A stretch of 64,000 nt of DNA, from contig NC_068564.1 of the NCBI RefSeq assembly GCF_022201045.2, forward strand, positions 28,115,001-28,179,000, given 5' to 3'. Source of the DNA: Citrus sinensis (lineage: Eukaryota; Streptophyta; Magnoliopsida; Sapindales; Rutaceae). Positions 11,656 through 24,470 of the stretch are shown piece by piece; the stretch's first letter is position 1; each line of letters begins with the position of its first letter. The notes beneath the pieces are model-generated. The model was not told the origin of the DNA, did not search any database, and saw only the letters and a list, made by a program, of their open reading frames with translations. The position numbers were made by a program, and so were the translations under genes.

Positions 11656-13670
11656 CTATGGAACTACTGTTGTATTTCTGACTGACTTTGCAGTGATGGT
11701 TGTCAGAAAGTCTAATTTGCTTCTGATCTCCATCATCATAGTGCTTCAATTAGATTTAATGATTAATACTTGTTGATATGCTTACTTGTTGATATGTTTA
11801 TGTCACCGTGCACGGTGTGCTGTGTGACAGTATTTAGTAAACAACTTCAATATGTCTTGAAGATTTTGTAGGTCAATTATGAACTTTTGGGTTTCAATGA
11901 ATTTCATTTTGTGACAGTATTTGAGTTTTTATTTTTATTTTTATTTTTTTGTAGATCTTTGAAAATGAATACATCGATTTGAAAGTACCTTATAGTTCTC
12001 TCTGTTTTACATTTTGTTCTTTTTAATGGGCTATTTAAGATTGCAGTTTTCGGCCACACTTCAAGGGACCTACCTACTATTCCTGCATTTGCTAATTTTA
12101 GTTGAGTGACTGGAATGGAAGTATTAGTGAGGTTATTCTCACTTCCGTGTTTTCGGGTAAAGAAGCTGTCACCACAACAGTGTCTTTCATTAGCGTTGTT
12201 CATTTATCTCCCAATTGTTACTGGTTCCACGACCATCATCTTCATCCTTCATCTCTACACTTTTTCAGATCAGAGATCTGATCTCTTTATTTGATTAGTT
12301 TTACATTTTCCTTGTTGAAGAGTTGAATGATTCCAGAACCTGGGTCAGATTTCTGGCGCAAGTGCGTGGCATTTTTATCTTTCATTCAAACTTCTCTTGC
12401 ATCTCATGCAAGTTTGATTTTGATCATTTATCATTTTGTTCTGTTTCATTCTATGTACTTCCTGAGTACTGTTGCTGATCTATTCTTGTGTTTTATTTAG
12501 AGGACTCTCCAAGGCTAAGTCTATGACTACCGTACTAGTTTAGCTTTGAGAATTAGTGATTCCATTCCACACCAGGTATGGATAAAAAGCCACTGTCCCT
12601 CATCTCAACTTTCTTTCAACATTACTGAGTTGTGTTGTGATCAACACAATGAGTGAAGCAAAGGGAATAACGAGCAGTTACAAGATTTGTCCCCATTAAT
12701 GGCTGAATGTTATGCTGAAACAAAATGCAATGGAGGGACTCAAGCTGCATAGCAGGCAGCGTGAATGTATGAAGATTTGCAAGATACAGAAATTGTATTA
12801 TTATTTATTTTTAATAACATGTAACGCTTTACTCGAACGATATGATATTTTGTTATTTGAACAAAACAATGCCACACTTTCGATGTAATTCTCAAGGGAT
12901 TCTGTGGCAAACGGCTTATAATTCATGTATTGAATAATAAAATTTTCGTAATATAAGAAATTGTTTATTTAATTATCAGTAAGCTTTTAGGAAAATTATA
13001 TTTACCAAATTTAGTAATAATTTTTTTATTTGCAATTTTTGTTAGACTCCTAAAAGTTGAATTTCCATTGATGCCATGCAACACTCGTTGACCCCAATGG
13101 CCCAATACTTGTTCGAAGCAACGTTAATTTTTAATATAAATTCTGAATTCACACTCTTAGCTATTTTCATAATTTTTTTTTTTAAATGAAATCATCTCAT
13201 CATGATTAAAAAAATTAATTAATAACCTTCATTTTTCCCCCCCCCCCCAGGGATATGGAATCTTTCGAGAAAAGAAAAGAAAATTAAAAATTTGTAACTT
13301 GACTTAAAAACTAGAAAAAAAAAAAAAAGAAAGAGAAAAGAAAAAACATATAAAATTGGACAAAACAAAAAAGGACGGGAAGGCATTTGTTGTGACTTGC
13401 GGTCTCAGCTCAGATGCAATGTAACAAGTCAACTAAAACATACATCGTTTTCTCTCTCTCTCCTGACAATCTTCACTCTCACACACACAAACTCAAAAAA
13501 TTCCAAAAACGGATTTATAAAAAATAGAATTAAAAAACCGAAAAAATTAACCGAATTGAATTACCAAATTACCCCCTACATCTCTCCCTCAAACACTACA
13601 CTAGGCACTACAACTCCTCTCTTAATCTCCCTTGTGTTTTCTCTACTCACTCAAAATTACATTCACTTGA
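11656..13670. other. intergenic: FRL 3' region and WRKY promoter/leader
   Basis: The first several hundred bases are probably the FRL 3' untranslated region, but the polyadenylation point is not defined. From about 13200 the sequence looks like a promoter and leader. It has a run of about 10 C near 13240, long A-rich and CT-rich tracts (ctctctctct near 13455), and then the WRKY start. A W-box core TTGACC lies at 13088-13093, which would fit WRKY autoregulation but is a short word found by eye. Confidence 0.5.
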
Positions 13671-16600
13671 ATGGAGGACACTGAGGTTCGAGTGGGTGAC
13701 GCGGCGGATCGGACACGTGGCGCCGATGTGGCGTCCGCTAGTGGCGCCGGCGGAGGAGGAGCCAGGTACAAGTTGATGTCTCCGGCGAAGTTGCCGATCT
13801 CGCGCTCCCCCTGCATCATGATCCCACCCGGTCTTTCTCCGTCGTCGTTTTTGGAGTCTCCGGTTCTTCTCTCTAATGTTAAGGTTAGTTATGTTTTTCG
13901 GGAGATCGTTAGCTGGTTCTGAGTTCCGTTTGGCTGCTGAGAAAATGCAGGAGTTTTTTTTTTTTTCTGTTTGTTTACTGTGAAAGCGTAGGAAAGTGAA
14001 AGAAAATGGAAGAAAGTGTAGGAAAATGGAATTTTTTTTAAGCTTAGATGCTGTTTTCTCTGTTGCTACTTTTTCTGCTTTTTTTTTTTCCTTCTAAATT
14101 TAAGATCTATTTTATTGTTAAAAATAAAGTTCATTGAAGGGAACATGCCTTTTTTTTTTTTGGGGGTGGGTGGGGGGGGGGGGGGGGGGGGTAGTGAAAG
14201 AGAAACATTTTGGCAAATGTGTTATTCGAAGTTTCTATTTTGAATTTTATGTATAACATAACTGTCGCTGAGATTTGATTGTGGCCGAAAAAGAACATTC
14301 TAATGTGTAGATTAGTGGAGAATTTTGTAAGCTTGAATGATGCAAGTTGGATTTAATTGTTAGCTAAAGTGATACTCTTTGTTTCACTAGAAATTTGAAG
14401 TTCTTGATATTGTATTTTTTGTTGTGTGTCTCATGTGTAATCCATTAGATATCATATTTGGGTGTGCTAACGTTGACACCTTAATAAGATTCTGATGCTT
14501 GTTATTACAATAGTCTTGTATTGGTCATTGACATCCAGGTGGACTGTTCTGTGGAATATGGCTTTTGTTTAAAATTCTTGCCCTTTTTTTTTTTAATTGC
14601 TCAGTTGTGTTTTTTCACATTATAATGAATCTTCTCTTTTGTTGGTGGAGCTTGTTGGTCTTTTTTGTTTATTTTATGTATAACAGCGTGAATGGGTGCA
14701 CGGAGAATCTTTCCATTTTGTGTTCAGAATATGGAATAAATGCTTGTGTGAAGAGGAGTGGGTTATACTTTGTAACTATGATGTGATGGCATTAGGAATG
14801 ATAGGCTAGGCTGGGAAGGATGAGGGTCAAGATTAAGCGGAGATATGTGATTGCGATTGCGTAAGATATAGGGAGTTAGGACCTCAGAAGATTGATGTGG
14901 CAATCAATATTTTTGTAGTGAAGCATCAACAGTATAAGTCTTATGTTCAGAGAGCACATGATTTTCCAGATCGAAGCATGCTGGGGTAATTGGAATAATA
15001 GGGTTAATAAGCCCATGAACTGTTCTTCTCTTAAATAGTCAGGTTTCTTTTAGATTCTCTGTTATCCAGGAGTTGAAGTCCGTTGGTACCATTTACACTA
15101 TTTGGAGTTTGTTTGTTTATCATAGTTGAATAAATGAGTTTTGTCGTTGTCTATCATATTGATGTCCCTGGATGTCTGCTAGCAGCGGTTTCCTCTTAGT
15201 GGATGGATGCAGCATATTTTTATGTGATCATATCTGAATTGCTGGCTAGTGCCGTGTCTCAGCCTTTCGGCAGGGATTATCTACTCCCATTTTGTTCCTC
15301 TCTATACCAGTCAATATCATGAATTGTTCATTTTGTGCTGCTTACTCGCTTTTAATGAAAAGGTTTTTCAAAGCTTGATTCATTTTCCTTTCTTATATTG
15401 CAGGCAGAACCTTCCCCAACTACTGGTTCCTTTTTTAAGCCTCAGGCCGTGCATGCGTCTGTTGGCCCCAGGACATATTCAACAACTACAGTTTGCTCCA
15501 ATACCTTGAATGAGGGAGAAGCTAGCTGCTTTGAATTTAGACCCCATTCTAGATCTAATATGGTAATGATCAAGATGAGTATTCAGTTGTTCAAATTGTT
15601 TGTAACATTTCAACACTCTGAGTTTGGGCCTAGATATTCAATTAGGTGACTGGTATGTAGGAGTTCACGCCTTCCTGCAAATGCAATCTGCCTTTAAGTT
15701 TGCTATAGATCTCTGAGATTAGGTACATCACTTGATCCAATAAGTTACAATACCTTCCTGGAGTTCAAACTTAACTGCTAATATCTTATGATCCATAATA
15801 TTTTATTAGAAATGCTTCTTGCTTATTATTTTGTCTAGGAACCGATTAGATAATGATTTGTGAGTTTGATTTTTGTGCATGAATTACCTGGTGTATGCAT
15901 ATATCACTTGTAACATTAGCCAAAGTATGTAATAGGAAGGAGATAGATGATGCAAATTTCTGAACTGAACTGCCTTTCTCTTCTCTATCCAAAATAAAAT
16001 TATTGAACATTAACATGCTCATGCCATTCCCATGTGCAATCTACTGGTAGCAAGTTGCTTAAAGTCTTTCATTTATTTCAAGGTCCCTGCAGACCTGAAC
16101 CCCCAAAGAAGCGAACAATATGTGCAAACCCAAGGTCAGTGTCAGACTCAGTCATTTGCTTCATCACCTACAATTAAAGGTGAGATGACTGTCTCCTCAA
16201 ATGAGCTGAGTCTATTGGGACCCATTCAGATGGCGACTACAGGGACAATTGTGCCTGCTGAAGTTGATTCTGATGAACCAAAGCAGATGGGGCAACCAAG
16301 TGCTGGGATCCAAGCTTCACATTCTGATCATAAAGGAGGTGGGCCTTCGATGCCATCTGATGATGGGTATAATTGGCGAAAATATGGTCAGAAACATGTT
16401 AAAGGGAGTGAATTCCCTCGCAGCTATTACAAATGTACTCATCCTAACTGTGAAGTGAAAAAGCTATTTGAACGTTCCCATGATGGACAAATTACAGAGA
16501 TAATCTACAAGGGTACTCATGATCATCCTAAACCTCAACTCAGCCGTCGCTATTCTGCTGGCAATATGATGTCCATACAAGAAGAAAGACCGGACAAGGT

Positions 16601-17993
16601 CTCATCCCTAACTTGTCGAGATGGTGAGAGAAAACGTGCCAAAATGATCTCTACTTATTGGTATATTTTTGACGGTCCACTGATTTGCCTTTTTCTTCAG
16701 GCAGCATGTATGGTCAGATGTCTCATGCCATGGAGACAAATGGTACCCCTGACCTGTCTCCCGTAGCAAATGACGATAGTGTTGAACCGGATGTTGATGA
16801 TGATGATCAATATTCAAAGCGGAGGTATTGTGGTTTAATGAAATTTCCATATTTATTGCCAAGTATATTGTCTATCTGCTAACCTGGACTTTTCAAATTC
16901 TGTCAAGCAGAAAGATGGACGCCCTTGTAGCTGATGTCACTCCAGTGGTCAAGCCTATTCGGGAACCACGTGTTGTTGTTCAAACTCTTAGTGAGGTTGA
17001 TATACTTGATGATGGATACCGTTGGCGCAAGTATGGACAGAAAGTGGTGAGAGGTAATCCTAATCCAAGGTATGTGTCAAATTTGATGATTTAATTTTTG
17101 TTCTTTTTTGTCTTCATCATGGCTATTTTGATAAGTAACTTCTATCCTTATAAGAAGAGTCCATGAAATATGTCAGGTTTTCTTTTCACACTGAATTGAT
17201 AACTAGTATTTGTGAAAGTGACCAGATCTGGCTTTGATGGTATTTCTTGTGACTCAGGTGTTAGGACCTCCATTAGCTTTCCATCTGTAATGATCTTGCA
17301 ACATTTTTCTTGATAGGAATCTTAATCTAGAATTTATAACTAGGGACTTCCATTAAGTTTGCATCTATAATGTAAATTGATATGCAGGTTCTGTAGCATT
17401 TTGATAATCATATTGATTGTGCTCTTATTATAACGTGAATGGTTAATCTTCTGGCTCTTGTATGTATTCACTGCATTATGCACGAATTGGGAAGCAGGAG
17501 TTATTACAAGTGCACAAATGCTGGATGTCCTGTTCGAAAACACGTGGAGAGAGCATCACATGATCCAAAAGCAGTTATAACCACATATGAGGGCAAGCAT
17601 AACCATGATGTACCTACCGCAAGGACTAGTAGCCATGATGCAGCTGGACCATCAGCTGGGAATGGACCATGCAGGATTATATCAGAAGAAGGCGAGGCAA
17701 TTAGCCTGGATCTTGGCGTAGGAATAAGTTCTGCCACTGAAAATAGATCAAATGAGCAGCCACGGGCACTGCATTCTGAACTTGCCCATAGCCATACCCA
17801 TGCTAGCAGTTCCAGTTATAAAATCATTCAAGCAAACGCGGTCACAGCTTATTCTGGTGTTGTAAATGGTGGCATGAATCAGTATGGATCTAGAGGGAAT
17901 CCAACTGAAGGACGTGGCGTTGACTTTCCACCGTTAAATCATTCTTCTTACCCGTATCCTCAAAATATTGGAAGAATACTAACAGGTCCATGA
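13671..17993 (+). CDS. WRKY20: group I WRKY transcription factor (WRKY20-type)
   Basis: Six exons (13671-13883, 15404-15562, 16083-16623, 16701-16824, 16911-17069, 17498-17993) join in frame to 563 residues; Arabidopsis WRKY20 is 557. The first exon carries the Ser-Pro-rich motif ([19 protein letters not shown]), a likely MAP-kinase target in group I WRKYs. The first WRKYGQK begins near residue 222 with zinc ligands C-X4-C and HDH. The second begins near residue 384, also with C-X4-C and HNH. Between them lies an acidic stretch ([12 protein letters not shown]) with a basic end that can serve as nuclear signal. The intron inside the second domain falls after NPNPR, the canonical position, and the first domain is uninterrupted. 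The C-terminus ends [18 protein letters not shown], like WRKY20. It would bind W-boxes in nuclear DNA. Intron 1 holds a long T/G homopolymer near 14149-14192. Confidence 0.95.
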
Positions 17994-19199
17994 ATTTGAT
18001 TATACATAGCCGAAATAAAATCTCCATGGTTTATTTTGCTTTCTTCTTTTTGGCTGGTAAGGAAAGAGAGGCTGTAATCCATATCGGAAAATTGTTCTAT
18101 ATATGATAGTTCCCTGACACTAGTAGTGGTGCTGTTATGTGTTGCCACCACACACCAATTGCCTTATTCTAACAGCCGTTTGTATTAATTTCTTATAGTT
18201 GAATGCTTTGTACAAATGTGAAACTGGTACGAGTCATATTTTCTTCAAAGAAAACAATATTGTGTAAACCAAGTTCTTGAAATGGAATTTGTAAGAAATT
18301 GTATTGCATTTGGTCATCTTGCTTGCATCTGCATCTACTGTGGCTGTTGCTTTAGGCTCACATAATATGCATGAAAGATCGCAGGTCACTGGACAATTGA
18401 CATATCAATCTCCGAACATATGATACATTCGCAATGGAAGGCAATGGAAGTATCAATCTATCCCTTCGATTGGTTGGTGATTATGTCCCTTTGTTAGGAG
18501 ACGGGGACAAATTGCAATGATCACATATCTTATCGGATCCTTTTGTTTCTTCTGGTATATGTGAAGCAACTTGTTGATCAAATGCTTGGACACCTTTGTT
18601 CATAATATTCACTTGATAGTATCTTTTTACTTCTTTTAGCCAATAGCAAATGATTAAGTGTAATCTTTGTAAAGAGAAACAAAAACAGAAAAATCCAATA
18701 AAAGTCACGTTCTTGAAGATTGGATCTTGTGTTTCTTGCCTCTCCCTCATCGTGTAATAAAATAAAGCAAAAACCTGTAGTTTCTTGATGCTCCATTAGG
18801 GGGTGGGCTAACGTATATTAAATGCACTGCAGGTAGAATACAAAAAAGCACTTAAATTCACCATTTTGTCTTTGCTTCAGCATGGAGTGTACAAGCATGC
18901 AGCCACGTTGTGGCTCAGTTCTCCACCCACAGGCAAGCTAAGCTCGTCAAGCAGTAGCTCATCTGCCCTTCATTAAAGAATGTGCTATTTTTGTTCATTT
19001 CTAATGAAAGATTAAAAGACCTAATGCCGGATTCAAATCATAATACTATCAAGTATTCCCTTCACAGATTAAATTACACAAGGAAAAAAGAAAAAAGAAT
19101 TGACATTGACATTGACCATTGATACTTAATATTCTAGCAGTGCACCTCTTTTATTCTTAATTCTTAAATTTTATCTCTTTTCAGCAGTTTCAAAGAAAT
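17994..19199. other. intergenic stretch after WRKY gene
   Basis: The first few hundred bases are probably the WRKY 3' untranslated region. The remainder has no supported gene. Its end leads into the C2H2-like family gene, with repeats of attgacattgac near 19100. Confidence 0.5.
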
Positions 19200-20621
19200 A
19201 TGCAGGTAATGTGGGTATATTTGAAGGAGAATGCCAACTGTAGAAGTAAGCTAACTGCTGTGGCAGGCCGGCCACACAAATATAGCAAGGAAAGAAGCTT
19301 CAATTCCGGAAAAGAGAACTTGGAAGTTGAGCTTCATCAAGCGGGGAATCCGGTAAAGAAAGTGCTTCTCAGGCCAAACCATCCAAAAGGAAGTGAAGTT
19401 GAGCTTCAGCAAAAAGGGAATCCTGTATGTCAAGTGCTTTTCAGGCCAAACTTTCCAATACCAAGGCTTTACAGTAAGTGTCTGCATGCTCTTAATTTGC
19501 TTCCCCGCTGCTTTAACATGTTAAATTTTTAGTTAGGCGGCATTGTACTAACTCAGGTTGAAGAAGATTTAATGATTATCTTAGTATTGCTCCCTCGGTC
19601 CACAGATGGGCATATATATAGCAGCTGCAGAGCAGCTGCATTATTTTTTCAGAATATACGAAATTAATTCAGGTTAGAGAATCCTATTTACTGGTATGCT
19701 CTATAGCCTTGCAGCAGTTATTGCAATTATAAATTAGCTGAATCATCATGTGTCTAAGCCTAACAAATTAGTAACTAATTGACTTTAATTTCATACTAGT
19801 AGACCATTATAGATAATAGGCAAACCGTTAGTTTTATTTTTTTGAAAATAGAGACTGGTATGAATTGAATGCTAGTAATTTAAAGTTTGCAGAATGGTCC
19901 CTCCGTCAACTTGTTTGGTTGTATGATGATCACTATTCCGATTTCTAGGCCGTTAGCTCAGTATATTCTCTTAAATAATTATCTAGTTTTAACCACCACA
20001 ATTTGCTGTCGTTATCCAGGGATCAGGATGGGGGATCCGTCAAGAAAAATTGTTGAGACTATCTTTCAAAGGGCATTAAAAGATCCGTCAAAGCCTTCCC
20101 GTAAGATCAAAAGGGTGCTCAAGGTGAAAAACTCGGTAGAAACACTTGAAAGCTTTGAAAAATACAGAGAGAAGGTGAAGAAGAAAGCCTATGATGAGTC
20201 TGAGCAACGCGAGAGACATCCAAGAAGCACGGTGGATGGGAACGAGTTGTTGCGATTCTATGGCACAGTGATGACATGCGGCAAAAGGCCAGCACAAGTG
20301 TCCGAGCTGTGCAGAGATCCCTTCTGTCGAGTCTGCAGAACAATTCAATCAAATTTTGACACGCAACACCTGAAGAAGAATGGGATCCGATTGAGTGCCA
20401 ATAGCGAGGAACTGTGTGACACCATGGTTGCCTGGAGTAACAAGGTGAAAAGGGCTGTGATAGTTTGCAGGACAATTGCGGGTAGAGTTGGTAATGTGGT
20501 TGATGGTGGAGCATACGAAGAGTGTGATTCATTCAAGAGTGGACTGCATTCCAACATAGAAGATTTGATTGTTAAAACTCCATCTGCTGTGCTTCCCTGC
20601 TTTGTCATAGTTTTTACTTGA
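19200..20621 (+). CDS. plant C2H2-like zinc-finger/PARP-fold family protein, short form
   Basis: Two exons (19200-19473 and 20020-20621) join in frame to 291 residues through a GTAAGT donor and a TTATCCAG acceptor. The start is supported because the pseudogene copy at 33509 also has ATGCAGG at the aligned place. Residues about 42-88 hold a tandem repeat (EVELHQAGNPVKKVLLRPN then EVELQQKGNPVCQVLFRPN). From about residue 95 the protein resembles the conserved C-terminal domain of Arabidopsis At4g27240/At5g54630-type proteins: DPSRKIVETIFQ, DGNELLRFYGT, CRDPFCRVC, VCRTIAGRVGN and the ending AVLPCFVIVFT. That domain has been likened to the PARP catalytic fold. I see no classical C2H2 finger in the N-terminal part. 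The biochemical role is unknown. It lies tail-to-tail with a GRAS relic. Confidence 0.75.
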
Positions 20622-20724
20622 CTCTGTGTGTGTGTAGAGATATATATAAATCTCAACCACCAGCAGTGATCAATTAAATTATTCTTAAAAAAAAAAAAAA
20701 AAGCGCTACAATCAACGTGATATG

Positions 20725-21060
20725 TTCAAGATTCTACCTCAGGTTGCAAGAAGAAGACCAATAAATATGCATGGCTTATATTTGTTTATAGCTTGATTGT
20801 TCCAGCCATATGACAAAGAACTCACTCGATCACCTTCTTACACCGTATACTTGTCATTGTAGTTTCTCAGATACTTGCATTAAAAGAAGGACATAGCATA
20901 GCAGATAAGGTTTCTTGATGACGAAGTCACAACACTGGCTTCACCAGGTCGAACTCCATGGCTTTTAAGTTAAACTTCAGAGTAGCAGCTTGAAACTCGA
21001 AAAGGTAACTTTCTGTGCAATCCTCGACTGTCTTTGACCCACAATTTCAAGCATGGGCTG
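20725..21060 (-). pseudogene. GRAS (PAT1-type) gene relic
   Basis: Minus-strand fragments match the intact GRAS gene at 35771-37408 in the same order. A LEIVGQR block is read from about 21050. A stretch equivalent to the region before RPGEALA shares gcttcaccaggtcgaact on the plus strand. A C-terminal block reads NYNDKYT where the intact gene reads NYNDNYT. Between them about 400 bp of coding sequence is missing, and stop codons and indels break the frame. The plus-strand word agattctacctca beyond the 3' end also occurs beyond the intact gene (35709). It cannot encode a GRAS protein. The flanks 20622-20724 and 21061-21420 hold no gene. Confidence 0.8.
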
Positions 21061-21345
21061 ATACGTCAGTATTTATTCCGCAAAAGCCCTGTTTAATATA
21101 TGATATTGCAAACTGACATATTCTGCAGGGATGGTATCGGGAAGTATCAAGCATGCGAAGTGACAGAAAAAGAGAGTGCCAGTCAAAGTAACGTACGTGA
21201 TTAATATTAATTAATAAACACCAAGAAAATCAAGACAAACAATTTCGTTCCAAAATAAACAAAAGCCACCGCCTACGATCCAACGGACCCAAACCCAAAT
21301 CAATTTTAGGCAGTATCGGTTGGGTTTAATCCATTTTAATCTGTT

Positions 21346-21361
21346 GGGTTGGGCCCAACCC
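21346..21361. repeat. perfect 16-bp palindrome GGGTTGGGCCCAACCC
   Basis: The sequence is its own reverse complement and contains TGGGCC on both strands, the site II word found in many plant promoters. No gene start can be tied to it here. Confidence 0.6.
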
Positions 21362-21420
21362 ATCTCAAAAGCCTAAATATTTAGGAATAACATTTCATAG
21401 AATAATATATCAAAAGTATC

Positions 21421-21948
21421 CTAGATAAAAGCATGCATTCCCAAAAGTATCATTGCAACAAATTTGTTCAAATTAAGAAATTTTATAAAATTTGAAAAAA
21501 AGCAACGGCCTATAATAGTTCCGTTCGCCGTCGTCTTCAAAGACGAAGAGATAGTCTTATTATTGGTAAATTGGATTCCAATTTTTTTGATCTCTTCAAA
21601 TGTGGTACTACGACTAATACTATTATCGAAAAACGAGACGTTGTAGTAGTACTGTAAAATCACCACCGCAAGAGATGACGCCGTGACTTGATCATCTAAT
21701 GGAGCTTTCGTGACGGTGACTGCCACCCTAACCAAACGAAACGTAATCGGCCCACATGGAATCAGGTGGCAATTCGCGTAAATGAGTCGTCGTTTAAAGG
21801 CGACTCTATACAATGCAACCATCACTTGTTTTGGTGGTTTTTGCTCCACCAAAAAGGCTGTATATGCCATCGAACCCAATTCCAATGTGGACATCAATAA
21901 AATCTGATTATTTGGCACCTCGTGACACTTGTCTGGTGCTGGTGCCAT
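21421..21948 (-). CDS. hypothetical ORF of 175 residues, unrecognised
   Basis: An open frame from ATG at 21948 to a stop at 21421. Its 5' two thirds are GC-richer than the surroundings, which argues against pure chance. The protein starts MAPAPDKCHEVPNNQILL and ends LLGMHAFI. It has moderately hydrophobic segments but no signal peptide, catalytic motif or family signature that I recognise. No intron signals or promoter are evident. It may be a captured gene fragment, an old retrogene or a chance frame. I assign no function. Confidence 0.25.
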   Translation of the reverse strand: MAPAPDKCHEVPNNQILLMSTLELGSMAYTAFLVEQKPPKQVMVALYRVAFKRRLIYANCHLIPCGPITFRLVRVAVTVTKAPLDDQVTASSLAVVILQYYYNVSFFDNSISRSTTFEEIKKIGIQFTNNKTISSSLKTTANGTIIGRCFFSNFIKFLNLNKFVAMILLGMHAFI

Positions 21949-22435
21949 CGTGCAATAGCGACGCTGGCATGCGTATTATAAATGAATTGAAATTAAAACA
22001 TTTATTTATTATTAGTTTATTTTTAGAAGGATAAATTGATCTATATTTTTAATGAATGTTAATTCAAATTCAAAGTCTTCATTATAATTAAAACTAAAGA
22101 TTTTATTTTCACTTGTAAAAAAACAATTTTTTTTAATTATTATGATTATTCTTTTAATAAAAGTATAGATTTTATCAACCAAAACTATAGATTTTTGTGA
22201 TTATTATTATTATTTTTTTTTTCCAAACATACCTTATTCTTATGGTTACTACACTAACAAGTAATTTAAATCTCGACATAATTTAATTGTAACAAGCAAA
22301 ATGGAAAATTAATCATAAACAAGTTAACTCGACGAAATTTAAATCTCTTATAAAAATATTATTGATGTGCCAAAGAACAGAAAAATTCTTATGGTTACTA
22401 CACTACGAACTTTACTTTAAGGTCACGAACCTGAG

Positions 22436-23219
22436 CAGAGGTGGCTTTAGGTATAGGTGAACAATGCAATTGCCTAAGGCCTCATATTTTTAGTATTTCT
22501 TTAATAATTCTCTAATTAATAAAATTTTTAATATATATTTTAAAAAATCAAAAATTTATTAAATATCTATCTATTCTTAATTATCCTACAATTAAGAAAT
22601 ATTTTTGATAAAAAAATCTATATTTGGGAACCTTAATTTTAAAGAAATATAATTAATAATATGATTTAACCATTAGTTCATGCATTATTAATATTTCCAA
22701 AAAATTATTTACCTTTTTAATTATTCAATGTTAAAATCTTGACTTTTAGTATTTCTTTTAATTTTTATTAAAAACCTTATAATCTCACGAATTAGTAAAT
22801 GAAAAAAATTTCTTGTTTTTTTCTCTACAAAGAAAATTATTACATTCATTGGTTCATTTAAAATAATTAGTTTCTTAAAATACAAAGTCCGTTTTTATTT
22901 TTGAAAATCAATTTATCATTTCAAATTTTTATATTCTATCATTCTAAATATTCTATTTGAAAATAATATTGTCTTTATTTATTTGTTTGTTTGTTTTTAA
23001 CGGTTTTAATGGAATACAAAAATATATCTTCTTGACTATTTTTTAGGTTCTATTTTTAAAATTTTGTATCTTTTTTTAATTATTGTTAAAATTCAAGAAT
23101 AAAAGATGAAATAAATTTTGATCATTTTTATATATTTTTGAGTATTGAAATTGTAAAATAAATAAAGGTCTTATAAAAAAATTTCGCCTAAGGCCCCTCT
23201 GCCTCTAAAGCCGGCCCTG
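22436..23219. mobile_element. non-autonomous hAT element with 8-bp target duplication
   Basis: Flanked by the perfect 8-bp direct repeat AACCTGAG (22428-22435 and 23220-23227), the target-site length of hAT elements. The left terminus is CAGAGGTGGCTTTAGG. The right terminus read on the minus strand is CAGGGCCGGCTTTAGAGGC, so the ends are inverted repeats of the hAT type. The 784-bp interior is AT-rich with no transposase frame. GCCTAAGGCC lies inside each end. Confidence 0.88.
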
Positions 23220-24470
23220 AACCTGAGTACCTAACAATAACAAGTATAAAATATATTCTCCATCATGCTACATGAGGCGATATGACTCCGCAATATGGGG
23301 AATCATTCACTTGAATTTTTTGACTAATTAAAATCCAATTATACTTAAAAATAAATACTAGTAACAACGTTTAAAAAATTAATGTGCAAAGATTGTATCA
23401 TTTACCTTACCATCAACTAAATTTCTATTAGAATAAATCTTTGTTTAATCTTGTTATTTTCACTTGAGTGTTCGTTTAGCCTTTATATTTTAAAACGTAC
23501 ATCAAAACACCTCTATGATTAAATATATTATATTGTTACCCTTACTTTTTCTTTTCGTTTGCAATAATACTCTTTCAACAATATTCTTGACATTAGTTTA
23601 TTTATTTATAAGAAAGTTAAAATTAACAAATTAACCAATAATTATTTATTAGTAAATTAACAGATAAAAATAAATATGAAAGAACTAATACTTTTTGCAC
23701 CTATGTGACAATCTTAATAATATTATAAAAATAATTTAACAAATTAATCCTAATTATAAATTAATAATATAAATTTTGTGTAAATTTTTTTATTCCTTTT
23801 AATATTAATTTGATAAATTGTTATTTTTCCCTTTATTGATATTCCCAATAATATTTTTGCAAGGGCAATATTACAAAAGGAAAGAAAAATAAAGAAAAAG
23901 AAAGAGTAGGAGTGTAATATAATTCCACAAGGACGTATTGAGGTATGTTTTCAAATATAGGAACTAAATAAATATTTAACTCAAAATATAGGGATTAAAT
24001 CAGTATTTACCCTTTCTATTATATTTCTCCCTGTTTTTATCACACGTCTGGAGTTTTTCATTAAATTACCTAACACATCTATTGTGAACAAGTCAATAAT
24101 ATACTTCAAAATCAAACCCAAATTTTGAGAAGTTCCAAAAAAAAAAAAAAAACGCTTCATATCTTTAACAAAAATTTGATAACGGTAAGTATACAACCCC
24201 TGTATTCCAACTGTATCCTAGATATTGAAGGTTAAATTATTCAGATTATATTTTCATTTTTTCTTACAAAGAGTTAAATGATATAGAGAAATAACAACAA
24301 TTTTTATTCTAGATTCTAAAATATTTGAATTTTAGAGGGCCAAATGAAGCACATTGGATAGCAGACAGCCATAACTAGCATAGGATGGTTTCATTGGGAC
24401 CTTAAATTCTTTGGAAGTGGAAATTTTGCTGAATTTTCTTATTTTTTTCTTTCTTAGTTCTGTTAGAAAA

